From the NCBI GenBank assembly GCA_943787465.1, contig CALSMN010000010.1, forward strand, positions 1 to 55,299: 55,299 bases of DNA, written 5' to 3'. The translations under genes and the position numbers were made by a program. Shown one piece after another: positions 19,183 to 28,470 of this stretch (its first letter is position 1; every line of letters begins with the position of its first letter). This DNA comes from an uncultured Bacteroidia bacterium (lineage in GTDB: Bacteria; Bacteroidota; Bacteroidia; NS11-12g; UBA9320). Under the pieces are notes generated by a model, which was given only the letters and a program-made list of their open reading frames with translations, was not told where the DNA came from and did not search any database.

Positions 19183-19646
19183 TGGGAATAAAACTTATCG
19201 TTGTTGGGAAAACAAAGCCATTTTATTTTCTAGAAAGCGAACAAGAATATTTAAAGCGTATTCAAAAATACTGTAGCTTCAGCTACTTAACGATACCTTC
19301 CTCTAAAAAATCTAAAGTAAAATCTGAATGTCTAATGGTAGAAGAAGAACAAATCTTAAAGAACACGAATGATCAGGATTTTATTATTTTGCTAGATGAG
19401 CATGGATTACAATATTCTAGTAGAAAATTTGCTAATCAACTTAATGAAAAATTAATTCGATATGCCAACATCACTTTTATTATTGGGGGAGCATTTGGTT
19501 TTTCAGATAAGATATATGCAATTTCCAATGCAAAATGGAGCTTATCATCATTGACTTTTCCTCATCACATGGTTCGGACTATATTCTTAGAGCAATTGTA
19601 TAGATCATTTACAATTTTGAATGGAGAGAGTTATCACAATGATTAA
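19182..19646 (+). CDS. rlmH: 23S rRNA pseudouridine-1915 N3-methyltransferase RlmH
   Basis: 154 aa SPOUT methyltransferase. Ends with the knot region GGAFGFSDKIY, the SLSSLTFPHHMVR loop and a terminal ESYHND in place of the usual YH-K ending. Methylates the pseudouridine in helix 69 of 23S rRNA. Coupled to rng. Confidence 0.95.
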   Translation: MGIKLIVVGKTKPFYFLESEQEYLKRIQKYCSFSYLTIPSSKKSKVKSECLMVEEEQILKNTNDQDFIILLDEHGLQYSSRKFANQLNEKLIRYANITFIIGGAFGFSDKIYAISNAKWSLSSLTFPHHMVRTIFLEQLYRSFTILNGESYHND

Positions 19647-19702
19647 ATTGACATATAAAAATCATAATATTAAAGAAACATTTTATTTATCCTAAACTTT
19701 GA

Positions 19703-19710
19703 TATGTTTG
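19703..19710 (+). promoter_or_regulatory. -7 element TATGTTTG
   Basis: Exact TAnnTTTG match 64 nt upstream of the small basic gene at 19775, giving it its own promoter apart from rlmH. Confidence 0.5.
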
Positions 19711-19774
19711 TAGCGTTTTCATATTAAAATTAAACAAAAGTTTTTGGTGATACCAACTACACACCTGTAAAATT

Positions 19775-20056
19775 ATGGCAAAAAAAACAAAAGAAAATCC
19801 TGAAGAAAAGAGAAAAATGGGTAGGCCTCCTACTAAACCTGTAACCAAAAGGCCTGCATATTATGTAAATGTGAAAGTGAGTAATTCCATGAATTATCAA
19901 ACAACTAATGTGTTGATAAGTAAGGATACTATCCCAGAAATAAAACAGCTAATAGCAAGGTCACCACAAAAAGTGGAGTTGTTAGGCTATTGGAACGGGA
20001 AATCATACGATAGTGTTCCGGAGCTTGAAAAATTTATTAAAGACAGGCAATCATAA
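19775..20056 (+). CDS. Small basic protein with AT-hook-like N-terminus, unknown function
   Basis: 93 aa. The first 30 residues are Lys/Arg-rich with MGRPPTKP, resembling an AT-hook (GRP core). The rest is a compact mixed alpha/beta sequence ending in a charged helix. Own promoter and own terminator (20074-20099) show a monocistronic, probably well-expressed gene. I do not recognise the family; DNA binding is an inference from the motif only. Confidence 0.6.
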   Translation: MAKKTKENPEEKRKMGRPPTKPVTKRPAYYVNVKVSNSMNYQTTNVLISKDTIPEIKQLIARSPQKVELLGYWNGKSYDSVPELEKFIKDRQS

Positions 20057-20073
20057 CCAAATTAATCTAATCA

Positions 20074-20099
20074 AGGGAGTGCTTGCACTCCCTTTTTTT
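20074..20099 (+). terminator. Intrinsic terminator
   Basis: Stem AGGGAGTGC / GCACTCCCT followed at once by seven T. Ends the 19775 gene and insulates the MFS gene 15 bp further on. Confidence 0.9.
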
Positions 20100-20113
20100 A
20101 TACCCTAACATGG

Positions 20114-21286
20114 ATGTTTAAGCGTTATTCTTTACAGTTTTGGTTATTGTGTCTGAGCACGCTTCTTTTTTTCTTTAGTTTTACCTTAATCATACCAGAA
20201 CTACCCGATTATATTTCTTCTCTAGGGGGTAAAGATTACAAGGGATTTACCATAGGATTATTTACAATTTCTGCAGGATTATCTCGTCCTGTAAGTGGAA
20301 AATTAGCAGATTTAATTGGGAGAAAACCAGTGATGCTATTTGGTGGATTAGTATGTGTTATTGTTTCATTGATGTATCCTCTCTTTACCTCAATATTTGG
20401 CTTTTTACTGCTTCGTTTCATTCATGGCATGAGTACCGGATTTATGCCTACAGGAACGGTAGCATATATTGCAGATATTATTCCAAGTGATAGAAGAGGG
20501 CAAGCAATGGGACTAGTTGGTGTGATGAACAATGTTGGTCTAATGTCTGGAAATGCTGTAAGCACCTATATTGTTGAAAGTATTGGTATTCAAAATTTAT
20601 TTCTTTTATCAGGGGGTATTGCTGTTTTATCCGTGTTTATTGTTTTATGGATGAAAGAATCTTTGCCATCTACTCAACCCTTAAAATTAAAATCATTTGC
20701 TATTAAATGGAGTGATTTTTATGATTCAAGAGCTAAAGATCCAGCCGTAATAATGTTACTTAGTGTTACAGTTTTTGGAACAATTATAACTTTGATGCCC
20801 GATTATTCCATGGGTTTAGGGGTCTCTAATAAGGGGCTTTTTATTTCCATCATGACCATTTCAACTGTCCTTGTTAGGTTGTTTACGAGCACCTTATCTG
20901 ACAAGTATGGGCGTCTTGTTAGTTGTCAAATTGGTACATTTTTGTATCTTATAGCTTGCCTTTTACTCACGACAAAGCAATTGCCATTATTTTATTTGTC
21001 TGCAGTGGTCTGTGGTTTTGCTTCAGGTATAAATTCGCCAGCATTATTTGCTTGGACAGTAGATCTGGCTCACGGAAAGCAAGTGGGCAGATTAATTGCA
21101 ACTTTGTTTATATCGCTTGAGGCAGGAATTACTATTGGTGCTTTTGCTAGTGCATTTATTTATGATAATGTATTTTCTAATTTCACCTATGTGTTTATTT
21201 TCCTTGCTTTTATTATAGTTATTTCAATTGGATATCTATTTGGTATAGCTAAGCCAAAGTACACTAAAAAAACTATTAATATCTAA
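20114..21286 (+). CDS. MFS transporter, probable drug or metabolite exporter
   Basis: 390 aa with about 12 hydrophobic segments. Loop 2-3 carries the MFS signature GKLADLIGRKPVM and the second half repeats it as STLSDKYGRLVS. Size and motif fit the 12-segment drug:H+ antiporter group, but the substrate cannot be read from sequence. The ATG at 20110 is out of frame, so 20114 is used. Confidence 0.85.
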   Translation: MFKRYSLQFWLLCLSTLLFFFSFTLIIPELPDYISSLGGKDYKGFTIGLFTISAGLSRPVSGKLADLIGRKPVMLFGGLVCVIVSLMYPLFTSIFGFLLLRFIHGMSTGFMPTGTVAYIADIIPSDRRGQAMGLVGVMNNVGLMSGNAVSTYIVESIGIQNLFLLSGGIAVLSVFIVLWMKESLPSTQPLKLKSFAIKWSDFYDSRAKDPAVIMLLSVTVFGTIITLMPDYSMGLGVSNKGLFISIMTISTVLVRLFTSTLSDKYGRLVSCQIGTFLYLIACLLLTTKQLPLFYLSAVVCGFASGINSPALFAWTVDLAHGKQVGRLIATLFISLEAGITIGAFASAFIYDNVFSNFTYVFIFLAFIIVISIGYLFGIAKPKYTKKTINI

Positions 21287-21402
21287 TTTTTTTTTGATCT
21301 AAAATAGTGTGATGATTCATCCTTTTTGGGTATCACAAATTGGGTCTGTCAATACAGGTTATTTTTTTTTAAATAGTGCTATATATTCTTTATTCAAAAG
21401 AA

Positions 21403-21410
21403 TACATTTG
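21403..21410 (+). promoter_or_regulatory. -7 element TACATTTG of the nqr operon
   Basis: Exact TAnnTTTG match 22 nt before the nqrA ATG at 21433. The longer in-frame extension from 21376 would overlap it, so 21433 is taken as the start. Confidence 0.6.
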
Positions 21411-21432
21411 CACCAAAATTTATAAATTTTTC

Positions 21433-22779
21433 ATGGGAAAAAGCGTAAAAATTAGACGAGGATTGGATATATCGCTAGAAGGCAAACCTTCTACACATAT
21501 TCACACGCTATCCTCACCAACAACATTTGCTGTTAAACCCACCAATTTTAAAGGACTAGTTCCAAAATTAAAAGTAAAACAAGGGGATGAAGTGAAGGCA
21601 GGTGATTGTTTGTTCTCGGACAAAAAAAATGATAAAATTTGTTTTACATCTCCAGTAAGTGGAGAGGTGATTGAGATTGTTCGAGGGAATAGAAGAGCAA
21701 TTATTGAAGTAAAAATACTTGCTGATAGCCAAATTAGCTATAAGACTTTTGACACCACAAATTTTGCATCAAAGTCGCCAGATGATATCAAAGCTATTTT
21801 GTTAGAATCGGGATTGTGGCCATTCATTGTTCAAAGACCATTTGGCACTTTAGCAGATCCTACCATCACTCCAAAATCTATCCATGTATCTGGTTTTGAT
21901 TCATCACCTCTTGCTCCTGATTTAGGAGTTTCTCTTCGTGGGCAAGAATTGTTTATAGAGAAAGGTTTTAAAATACTGGATGCGCTCTGTGAAGGGAATG
22001 TTCATCTAAACCTAAATCCCAAAAAAGACAATACTGTTTTTAAAAATATCACCAACACTACAGTGAATCATTTTCAGGGTCCTCACCCTAGTGGATTAGT
22101 TGGTGTTCAAATTAATAAAGTAGATCCCATCAATAAAGGAGATGTCGTCTGGACCATCAAACCACAGCATGTAGCATTTATAGGTAAACTTTTTGAAACG
22201 GGTCAGCTGGATTTAGAACAAAACATTGTACTTGCTGGCTCCGAAATTAAAGAACCAGCCTATTATACTAGTCGTGTAGGTGCTTGTATTGATAATTTAT
22301 TGGAGAATAATTGCTCGAATGATAATGTACGAGTCATCAGTGGAAATGTTCTAACGGGAGACAAAATCAGTACATCAGGATATCTTGGATTTTATGACAA
22401 TCAAGTAACTGTTATTCCTGAAGGAGATGAATATGAATTGCTTGGTTGGCTTTTGCCTTCATATCCAAGACCGACCATCAGTTCCTCTTTACCTATATCT
22501 AAGTTTTTAAAGAAAAAATTTAAGGTTAATACAAATCCTCATGGTGAACCAAGAGCTTATGTAGTTACAGGACAATATGAAAAAGTAATGCCCATGGACA
22601 TTATGCCTCAACAACTTATAAAAGCCATTATGGCGAAGGATTTGGAGCTTATGGAGAATTTAGGTATCTATGAAGTGATTGAAGAGGATATGGCGCTATG
22701 TGAGTTTGTTTGTACTTCTAAAATAAATGTACAACAAGTGCTATCAGAAGGGTTACAATTAATGGCAGAAGAAAGTTAA
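21433..22779 (+). CDS. nqrA: Na+-translocating NADH:quinone reductase subunit A
   Basis: 448 aa, typical for NqrA. Cytoplasmic-side subunit linked to quinone binding. Starts MGKSVKIRRGLDISLEGKP, contains FVQRPFGTLADP, HFQGPHPSGLVGVQI and LPSYPRP motifs. First gene of nqrABCDEF-apbE. Confidence 0.95.
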   Translation: MGKSVKIRRGLDISLEGKPSTHIHTLSSPTTFAVKPTNFKGLVPKLKVKQGDEVKAGDCLFSDKKNDKICFTSPVSGEVIEIVRGNRRAIIEVKILADSQISYKTFDTTNFASKSPDDIKAILLESGLWPFIVQRPFGTLADPTITPKSIHVSGFDSSPLAPDLGVSLRGQELFIEKGFKILDALCEGNVHLNLNPKKDNTVFKNITNTTVNHFQGPHPSGLVGVQINKVDPINKGDVVWTIKPQHVAFIGKLFETGQLDLEQNIVLAGSEIKEPAYYTSRVGACIDNLLENNCSNDNVRVISGNVLTGDKISTSGYLGFYDNQVTVIPEGDEYELLGWLLPSYPRPTISSSLPISKFLKKKFKVNTNPHGEPRAYVVTGQYEKVMPMDIMPQQLIKAIMAKDLELMENLGIYEVIEEDMALCEFVCTSKINVQQVLSEGLQLMAEES

Positions 22780-22780
22780 T

Positions 22781-23962
22781 ATGAAATTTTTAAGAAATCA
22801 AATTGATAAATTAAAACCTACTTTTTCAGAAGGGGGTAAGTTGAGCTTTTTGCACTCAACTTTTGATGCATTTGAAACTTTTTTATTTGTTCCTAACCAC
22901 ACTACAAAAAATGGTGCTCATATTCGAGATGGAATAGACTTGAAGCGAACCATGTTTACTGTAATTGTTGCAATGCTTCCTGTGTTATTGTTTGGATTAT
23001 GGAACGTGGGTCATCAACAGTCTTTGGCACTTACGGGCACAGATGGAAGTTTATTCAATAACTTTATGATAGGATTAATTCAAACATTACCTATCATTAT
23101 TGTTTCCTATGGTGTAGGTCTGGGTATTGAAATGGCTTTTGCTCAATTTAGAGGACATCCTGTAAATGAGGGCTTCTTGGTGACAGGAATGCTAATACCA
23201 TTGTGTATGCCGCCAGATGTTCCTTTGTGGATGGTAGGGTTAGCGACAGCTTTTTCTGTAGTCATTGGAAAAGAAGTTTTTGGAGGTACAGGAATGAACT
23301 TATTGAACCCAGCGTTGACTGCTCGTATGTTCTTATATATTGGCTATCCAACAAGCATGAGTGGTGATGCGGTATGGACTTATCTTCCTGAGGGTTCTAA
23401 AACGGTAGACGGTTATTCTGGGGCTACCAATCTTGGTGAATTAGCTGCTGCGACTGCAGAGGGTAAATCTTGGAGTGATGATATATTGTCTGCTAGTATT
23501 ATGGATAGTTTTTGGGGTAATATTCAAGGTTCTATTGGCGAAACGTCAGTGGTCGCCTGTTTGATAGGAGCATTTATTTTGATTGCTTCCGGTATTGGTA
23601 GTTGGAAAATTATGCTAAGTACGTTGTTAGGAGGCCTATTTATGGGTTGGATCTTTAATATTTCAGGAGCCACGGGTGCTTATATGGATATGCCTGCTTA
23701 TTATCATTTAATTATTGGTGGATTTATGTTTGGAGCAGTATTTATGGCCACAGATCCAGTTTCTGCGGCCCAAACAGAGAGTGGAAAATGGATATATGGA
23801 TTTCTTATAGGTTTGTTGACTGTTCTCATTCGAGTATTTAACCCAGGATATCCAGAAGGAATTATGATGGCTATACTTCTGATGAATGTGTTTGCCCCAC
23901 TTATAGATTACTATGTAGTTCAGTCTAACATTAATAAAAGATTAAAACGTGTCAATGCTTAA
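22781..23962 (+). CDS. nqrB: Na+-translocating NADH:quinone reductase subunit B
   Basis: 393 aa membrane protein with about ten hydrophobic segments. The covalent FMN attachment motif SGAT is at 213-216 (VDGYSGATNLG), a target of ApbE. Carries riboflavin and one FMN on the Na+ path. One base separates it from nqrA. Confidence 0.95.
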   Translation: MKFLRNQIDKLKPTFSEGGKLSFLHSTFDAFETFLFVPNHTTKNGAHIRDGIDLKRTMFTVIVAMLPVLLFGLWNVGHQQSLALTGTDGSLFNNFMIGLIQTLPIIIVSYGVGLGIEMAFAQFRGHPVNEGFLVTGMLIPLCMPPDVPLWMVGLATAFSVVIGKEVFGGTGMNLLNPALTARMFLYIGYPTSMSGDAVWTYLPEGSKTVDGYSGATNLGELAAATAEGKSWSDDILSASIMDSFWGNIQGSIGETSVVACLIGAFILIASGIGSWKIMLSTLLGGLFMGWIFNISGATGAYMDMPAYYHLIIGGFMFGAVFMATDPVSAAQTESGKWIYGFLIGLLTVLIRVFNPGYPEGIMMAILLMNVFAPLIDYYVVQSNINKRLKRVNA

Positions 23963-24695
23963 TAAAAATAGTAACAATTACATTATTACCTATGCGGTAA
24001 TCATGACCTTGGTTTTTGGCTCTGTACTTGCTGTGGTAGCGATGGTTCTAAAACCAAAGCAGGATATGGAAGTTTTACTAGAAAAACAAAACTTTATATT
24101 AAAAGCGGCTTTGGGAGAGAAAGCAATAGGATCGATGTCTGATAAAGAAATTACAACACTTTATGATGAAACTGTTGTAGCTCAAGTTATTAAGTCAACG
24201 GGTAAAGTGCTTGAAACGGAAGAAGCAAGCGTAAATGTTTTCAAAGAGTATAAAAAACCTAAAGATACCCGTGAATTACCTGTTTATATCATTTATGAAA
24301 ATAAAGACAAATCCAAAATAATTTCCTATGTTTTTCCTGTTTATGGAAAAGGATTATGGGATTTTATTTGGGGATATGTAGCTCTTGAATCAGATTTAGA
24401 AACGATTTCAGGTGTGGTATTTGATCACAAAGGGGAAACCCCTGGATTGGGAGCACGGATTACTGATGCAGAAGTTCAAGGACGTTTCAAGGGAAAGAAA
24501 ATTGTTGATACATTGTCCGGTGAAATGAGCATACCGTACTTTGAAAAAGGGGAAGGAAATGATTATTCAAACAACCCACAACAAGTGGATGGATTGAGTG
24601 GGGCTACCATCACTGCAAAAGGAGTGAGTAGTATGCTAGATAGCTATTTAACTTTGTATAAACCATTTATTTTAGCACAAAAAAATGAGTACTGA
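23955..24695 (+). CDS. nqrC: Na+-translocating NADH:quinone reductase subunit C
   Basis: 246 aa from ATG 23955 (an in-frame GTG at 23949 is possible). One N-terminal membrane segment and a periplasmic FMN-binding domain with the flavinylation motif SGAT near residue 216 (VDGLSGATITAKG). Overlaps nqrB and nqrD by a few bases, so expression is coupled. Confidence 0.94.
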   Translation: MLNKNSNNYIITYAVIMTLVFGSVLAVVAMVLKPKQDMEVLLEKQNFILKAALGEKAIGSMSDKEITTLYDETVVAQVIKSTGKVLETEEASVNVFKEYKKPKDTRELPVYIIYENKDKSKIISYVFPVYGKGLWDFIWGYVALESDLETISGVVFDHKGETPGLGARITDAEVQGRFKGKKIVDTLSGEMSIPYFEKGEGNDYSNNPQQVDGLSGATITAKGVSSMLDSYLTLYKPFILAQKNEY

Positions 24696-25347
24696 AACAT
24701 TAGAAAAAGAAGTTCAAGAGGTTAAGAAACCTGCAGAACCACTTTTTAGTAAAAAAAGAAGAAAGCTTCTTTCCAATCCTTTGGATGAAGATAATCCTAT
24801 AACTATTCAGGTATTAGGAATTTGTTCGGCACTCGCCGTTACAGTTGCAATGAAGCCAACACTAGTTATGGCAATTGCTGTAACAGCAGTACTAGTTTTG
24901 GCCAATGTTGTAATTTCTGCATTGCGAAATACGATACCCAATCGAATTAGAATAATTGTTCAGTTAGTAGTTGTAGCCTCATTAGTCGCTATTGTAGATC
25001 AAGTATTGAAAGCGTATAGCTATGATGTTTGGAAAGAATTGTCGGTATTTATCGGTTTGATTATAACGAATTGTATCGTGATGGGAAGACTAGAAGCATT
25101 TGCTCTAGGAAATAAACCTTGGGATGCTATGTTAGATGGTTTAGGAAATTCATTTGGATATGCTTGGATCATCTTAGCGATTGCTTTTTTTCGAGAACTG
25201 ACTGGTAGTGGAAAATTATTTGGGGTAAAGGTTCTCCCTGATGAATATATGGGAAATGGGGTGATGATGTCACCAGCAGGAGCATGTATTTTATTGGGGG
25301 TGTTGATATGGATAATTAGAAGTAGAAACGGATACGTAGAAGAATAA
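24685..25347 (+). CDS. nqrD: Na+-translocating NADH:quinone reductase subunit D
   Basis: 220 aa, six membrane segments. The two conserved cysteines of the membrane-embedded Fe/FeS site are visible: Cys47 in GICSAL and Cys130 in TNCIVMGRLEAFA. The first ~35 residues form a charged cytoplasmic extension before the core. Confidence 0.94.
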   Translation: MSTETLEKEVQEVKKPAEPLFSKKRRKLLSNPLDEDNPITIQVLGICSALAVTVAMKPTLVMAIAVTAVLVLANVVISALRNTIPNRIRIIVQLVVVASLVAIVDQVLKAYSYDVWKELSVFIGLIITNCIVMGRLEAFALGNKPWDAMLDGLGNSFGYAWIILAIAFFRELTGSGKLFGVKVLPDEYMGNGVMMSPAGACILLGVLIWIIRSRNGYVEE

Positions 25348-25350
25348 ATA

Positions 25351-26064
25351 ATGGAAAATTTACTAAACATATTTGTCAAATCGATTTTTATCGATAACAT
25401 GATTTTTGCTTACTTCTTAGGAATGTGTTCCTATTTGGCAGTTTCTAAAAAATATAAGACAGCTGCAGGACTTGGTATGGCTGTAATTTTTGTATTAGGA
25501 ATTACAATACCTTTAAACTGGTTGGCATACAATTATCTTTTAAAGGAAGGAGCTCTGACATGGATAAGTGAAGATTTTGCTTCCATAGATTTAGAAGTAT
25601 TAAAGTTCATCGTATTCATTGCAATTGTAGCTGCATTTGTTCAACTTACAGAAATGGCTGTAGAAAAATTTTCTCCGTCATTGTACAATTCATTGGGGAT
25701 ATTTTTACCCTTGATAGCTGTAAATTGCTCAATTCTAGGTGGGGCTTTATTTTTACCTACTCGAGATTATGAATTTGTTGAAGCCGTTACCTTTGGTTTA
25801 GGATCGGGTATTGGATGGTTTTTAGCTGTTGTTTCATTAGCGGCAATTCGAGAAAAAATGGCCTATGCTGACGTGCCTAAGCCACTAAGAGGTCTTGGAA
25901 TTACATTCATTATTGTAGGTCTAATGGCTTTTGGATTTATGAGTTTTGGTGGATTTGAACTCCCTTTTAAAAATAAAGAACAACAAGAACAAGCTGAAGC
26001 AGAAAAAGTAGCTCAATCAGAAGAACAAAATCTACCAATTTCAGCCGTAAATAACTCAAAATAA
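25351..26064 (+). CDS. nqrE: Na+-translocating NADH:quinone reductase subunit E
   Basis: 237 aa. Core membrane subunit related to NqrD in inverted topology; cysteines Cys26 (GMCSYLAV) and Cys126 (VNCSILGG) complete the metal site. A C-terminal extension of about 30 residues rich in Glu, Gln and Lys goes beyond the ~200-aa proteobacterial protein. Confidence 0.94.
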   Translation: MENLLNIFVKSIFIDNMIFAYFLGMCSYLAVSKKYKTAAGLGMAVIFVLGITIPLNWLAYNYLLKEGALTWISEDFASIDLEVLKFIVFIAIVAAFVQLTEMAVEKFSPSLYNSLGIFLPLIAVNCSILGGALFLPTRDYEFVEAVTFGLGSGIGWFLAVVSLAAIREKMAYADVPKPLRGLGITFIIVGLMAFGFMSFGGFELPFKNKEQQEQAEAEKVAQSEEQNLPISAVNNSK

Positions 26065-26066
26065 AA

Positions 26067-27389
26067 ATGATTTTAGCGATTAACACAACAGTCATAATTT
26101 TAGCTGCGGCTGTATTTACATCCATTATTATACTTTTGGTATCCATGCTAATGGTTGCTGCAAAAAGACTTGTAAATTCTGGTGCAGTTAAGTTAACTAT
26201 AAATGGAGAACGAGAAGTTGAGGTAGCAGCAGGTGGTACTCTCCTTAATGTTTTACAAGATCAAAAACTATTTTTACCTTCAGCATGTGGAGGAGGAGGT
26301 ACTTGTGCCATGTGTAAATGTCAAGTACATGAAGGTGGTGGGGACATCTTACCTACAGAAACGGGTCACATTAAACGTCGAGAACAAAAAGATAATTGGA
26401 GACTTGCATGTCAAGTTAAAGTAAAAGAGGATATGGTAGTTGAGGTTCCAGAAGAAGTTTTTGGAATCAAAAAATGGGAATGTGAGGTGGTCTCTAATTA
26501 CAATGTCGCTTCATTTATTAAAGAGTTTGTAGTTAAATTACCTGAAGGTGAAAACTTGGATTTTGAAGCAGGCGGGTACATCCAAGTAGATGTTCCAAAA
26601 ACGACAGTTCACTTTAAAGATATTGATATCACAGCACATCCGGAGTTAGTAGAATTGGGCAGAGATCCAATGGATTTTAAATCGGAGTGGGATAAATACG
26701 GTTTGTGGGATTTAAAAATGGAAAATGATGAACCCATTTTTAGAGCTTATTCTATGGCAAATCATCCAGCTGAAGGGAATATTGTTATGCTGAACATCCG
26801 TATAGCAACTCCACCATGGGATCGTAAAAATAACAAATGGATGGATGTTAATCCTGGTATCTGTTCTTCTTTTGTATTTGGTTGCAAACCAGGGGATAAA
26901 GTGACTATTTCTGGACCTTATGGTGAATTTTTTATTAAAGAAACAGATGCGGAAATGCTATACATTGGGGGTGGTGCAGGTATGGCTCCTATGCGATCTC
27001 ATTTATTTCACTTATTCCATACTTTGAAAACGGGTCGTAAGGTTACGTATTGGTATGGAGGTCGTTCGAAAAGAGAATTATTCTATTTAGATCATTTTAA
27101 TAAAATAGCTTCAGAATTTCCCAATTTCAAATTTTTTATTGTGTTATCCGACGCCATGCCAGAAGATAATTGGACTCCCAAAACGGATATCAATGATGAA
27201 AATGGTGATGGTTTCTCAGGATTTGTTCATCAAGCAGTGATTGACCAATATTTGAGCAAACATGAAGCTCCTGAAGATATAGAATTTTATTTCTGTGGTC
27301 CTCCTTTAATGAACCAAGCTGTTCTTAAAATGTGTGATGATTGGGGTGTTCCGCCAGAAAATGTTGCTTTTGACGATTTTGGAGGATAA
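26067..27389 (+). CDS. nqrF: Na+-translocating NADH:quinone reductase subunit F
   Basis: 440 aa. Membrane anchor (about 5-30), 2Fe-2S ferredoxin domain with Cys74, Cys80, Cys83 ([11 protein letters not shown]) and Cys115, an FAD domain (RAYSMANHP) and an NADH-binding domain ([22 protein letters not shown]), ending in the conserved DDFGG. Electron entry point of the complex. Confidence 0.95.
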   Translation: MILAINTTVIILAAAVFTSIIILLVSMLMVAAKRLVNSGAVKLTINGEREVEVAAGGTLLNVLQDQKLFLPSACGGGGTCAMCKCQVHEGGGDILPTETGHIKRREQKDNWRLACQVKVKEDMVVEVPEEVFGIKKWECEVVSNYNVASFIKEFVVKLPEGENLDFEAGGYIQVDVPKTTVHFKDIDITAHPELVELGRDPMDFKSEWDKYGLWDLKMENDEPIFRAYSMANHPAEGNIVMLNIRIATPPWDRKNNKWMDVNPGICSSFVFGCKPGDKVTISGPYGEFFIKETDAEMLYIGGGAGMAPMRSHLFHLFHTLKTGRKVTYWYGGRSKRELFYLDHFNKIASEFPNFKFFIVLSDAMPEDNWTPKTDINDENGDGFSGFVHQAVIDQYLSKHEAPEDIEFYFCGPPLMNQAVLKMCDDWGVPPENVAFDDFGG

Positions 27390-27398
27390 TTTTACCCG

Positions 27399-28430
27399 AT
27401 GAATTGTATGCAAATACTCAAAAAAGGCAGAATATTCTGCCTTTTTTTTGTTTTGATAGGTGTATCAAGTTGTACCAAAGATCAGGAAATAATCCCACAA
27501 CAAATAAGTGGTAATGCACTAGGTACGACCTACCATATTTCATATATTGGAAATGAAATTAAACACATCGAGGTAGCTATTGATTCCATTATAGATGCTA
27601 TTAATCATGGTCTATCTACCTACCAGCATAACTCATTGATTTCTTGTTTTAATTCCAATAATACATCACTGTGGGAAGACTCCAATGAGTATCGTTATTA
27701 TGAAAGTGATTTGAAACACTTCACATTCATGGTGAATCTATCAAAACAGATTTCGGTGAGCACAGATGGTGCTTTTGATCCAAGCTCGGCCTGTTTGTTT
27801 GAGGAATATAACCGTGCTAAAAAAAATCAAATAAAAATGGATGATCAAATTATTCAATCGTGCCTCGGTCATCAAGGGTTAGATAAAATAAGATACGATT
27901 CCGTGGGATATCCTATCAAATCTGATTCATTAATGCAACTCAATTTTAATGCCATAGCTAAAGGGTATTTAGTTGATGTGCTGGGTGTCTATTTTGATCA
28001 TAAAAAGATAGAAAATTATTTAATTGAGGTAGGTGGGGAGATGATAGCAAAGGGAGAAAACGGTTCAGGTTTACCTTGGACTGTGGGCATTACAACCCCT
28101 ATTCCAAATGCTGATCCTACTCAATTTTTTCATGTTCTACCTCTAAAGAATAAAGCAATAGCTACCAGTGGGAATTATCAAAATTTCTATAAAATAGACG
28201 GTTTGGTAGTTGGACATACTATGGACCCCAGATCTGGCCGTCCGGTAATGACCAATTTAAGAAGTGCAAGTATTTTTCATAAAAGCTGTGCAGTTGCAGA
28301 TGCTTATGCTACAGCATGTATGACTCTAGGTTTGGAAGAATCAATCGCTTTAATCAAACAGGATACGTCATTATCTGCTTATTTTATTTTTGAAAAAGAG
28401 CATGAACTCATGGGGCAATTTGTGGAGTAG
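27399..28430 (+). CDS. apbE: ApbE-family FAD:protein FMN transferase (lipoprotein)
   Basis: 343 aa. Attaches FMN to the Thr of the SGAT motifs in NqrB and NqrC; its place right after nqrF fits. N-terminal lipoprotein signal with lipobox GVSSC (Cys25), so it acts at the periplasmic face. Family motifs: FDPSSACLF, NFNAIAKGYLVD, EVGGEM, HTMDPRSGRP, and SCAVADAYATACMTLG. The codons of the signal peptide contain a terminator-like hairpin listed separately. An in-frame ATG at 27408 is an alternative start. Confidence 0.93.
   Translation: MNCMQILKKGRIFCLFFVLIGVSSCTKDQEIIPQQISGNALGTTYHISYIGNEIKHIEVAIDSIIDAINHGLSTYQHNSLISCFNSNNTSLWEDSNEYRYYESDLKHFTFMVNLSKQISVSTDGAFDPSSACLFEEYNRAKKNQIKMDDQIIQSCLGHQGLDKIRYDSVGYPIKSDSLMQLNFNAIAKGYLVDVLGVYFDHKKIENYLIEVGGEMIAKGENGSGLPWTVGITTPIPNADPTQFFHVLPLKNKAIATSGNYQNFYKIDGLVVGHTMDPRSGRPVMTNLRSASIFHKSCAVADAYATACMTLGLEESIALIKQDTSLSAYFIFEKEHELMGQFVE
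27420..27449 (+). terminator. Terminator-like hairpin inside the apbE signal-peptide codons
   Basis: Perfect inverted repeat AAGGCAGAATATTCTGCCTT flanked by A6 before and eight T after. By sequence it is a standard intrinsic terminator or attenuator, 31 bp after the nqrF stop, yet it is read as KKGRIFCLFF in apbE. Probably lowers transcription from nqr into apbE unless apbE translation or another factor prevents folding. Confidence 0.75.
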
Positions 28431-28470
28431 TATCCTATAATTCCAAGGATTATTTTTACTTTGTATACGG

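Noticed and set aside
28430-28460. Terminator between apbE and pepT
   Set aside because: The ATAATTCC/GGATTAT match leaves a 2-nt loop and needs a bulge; too weak to call.
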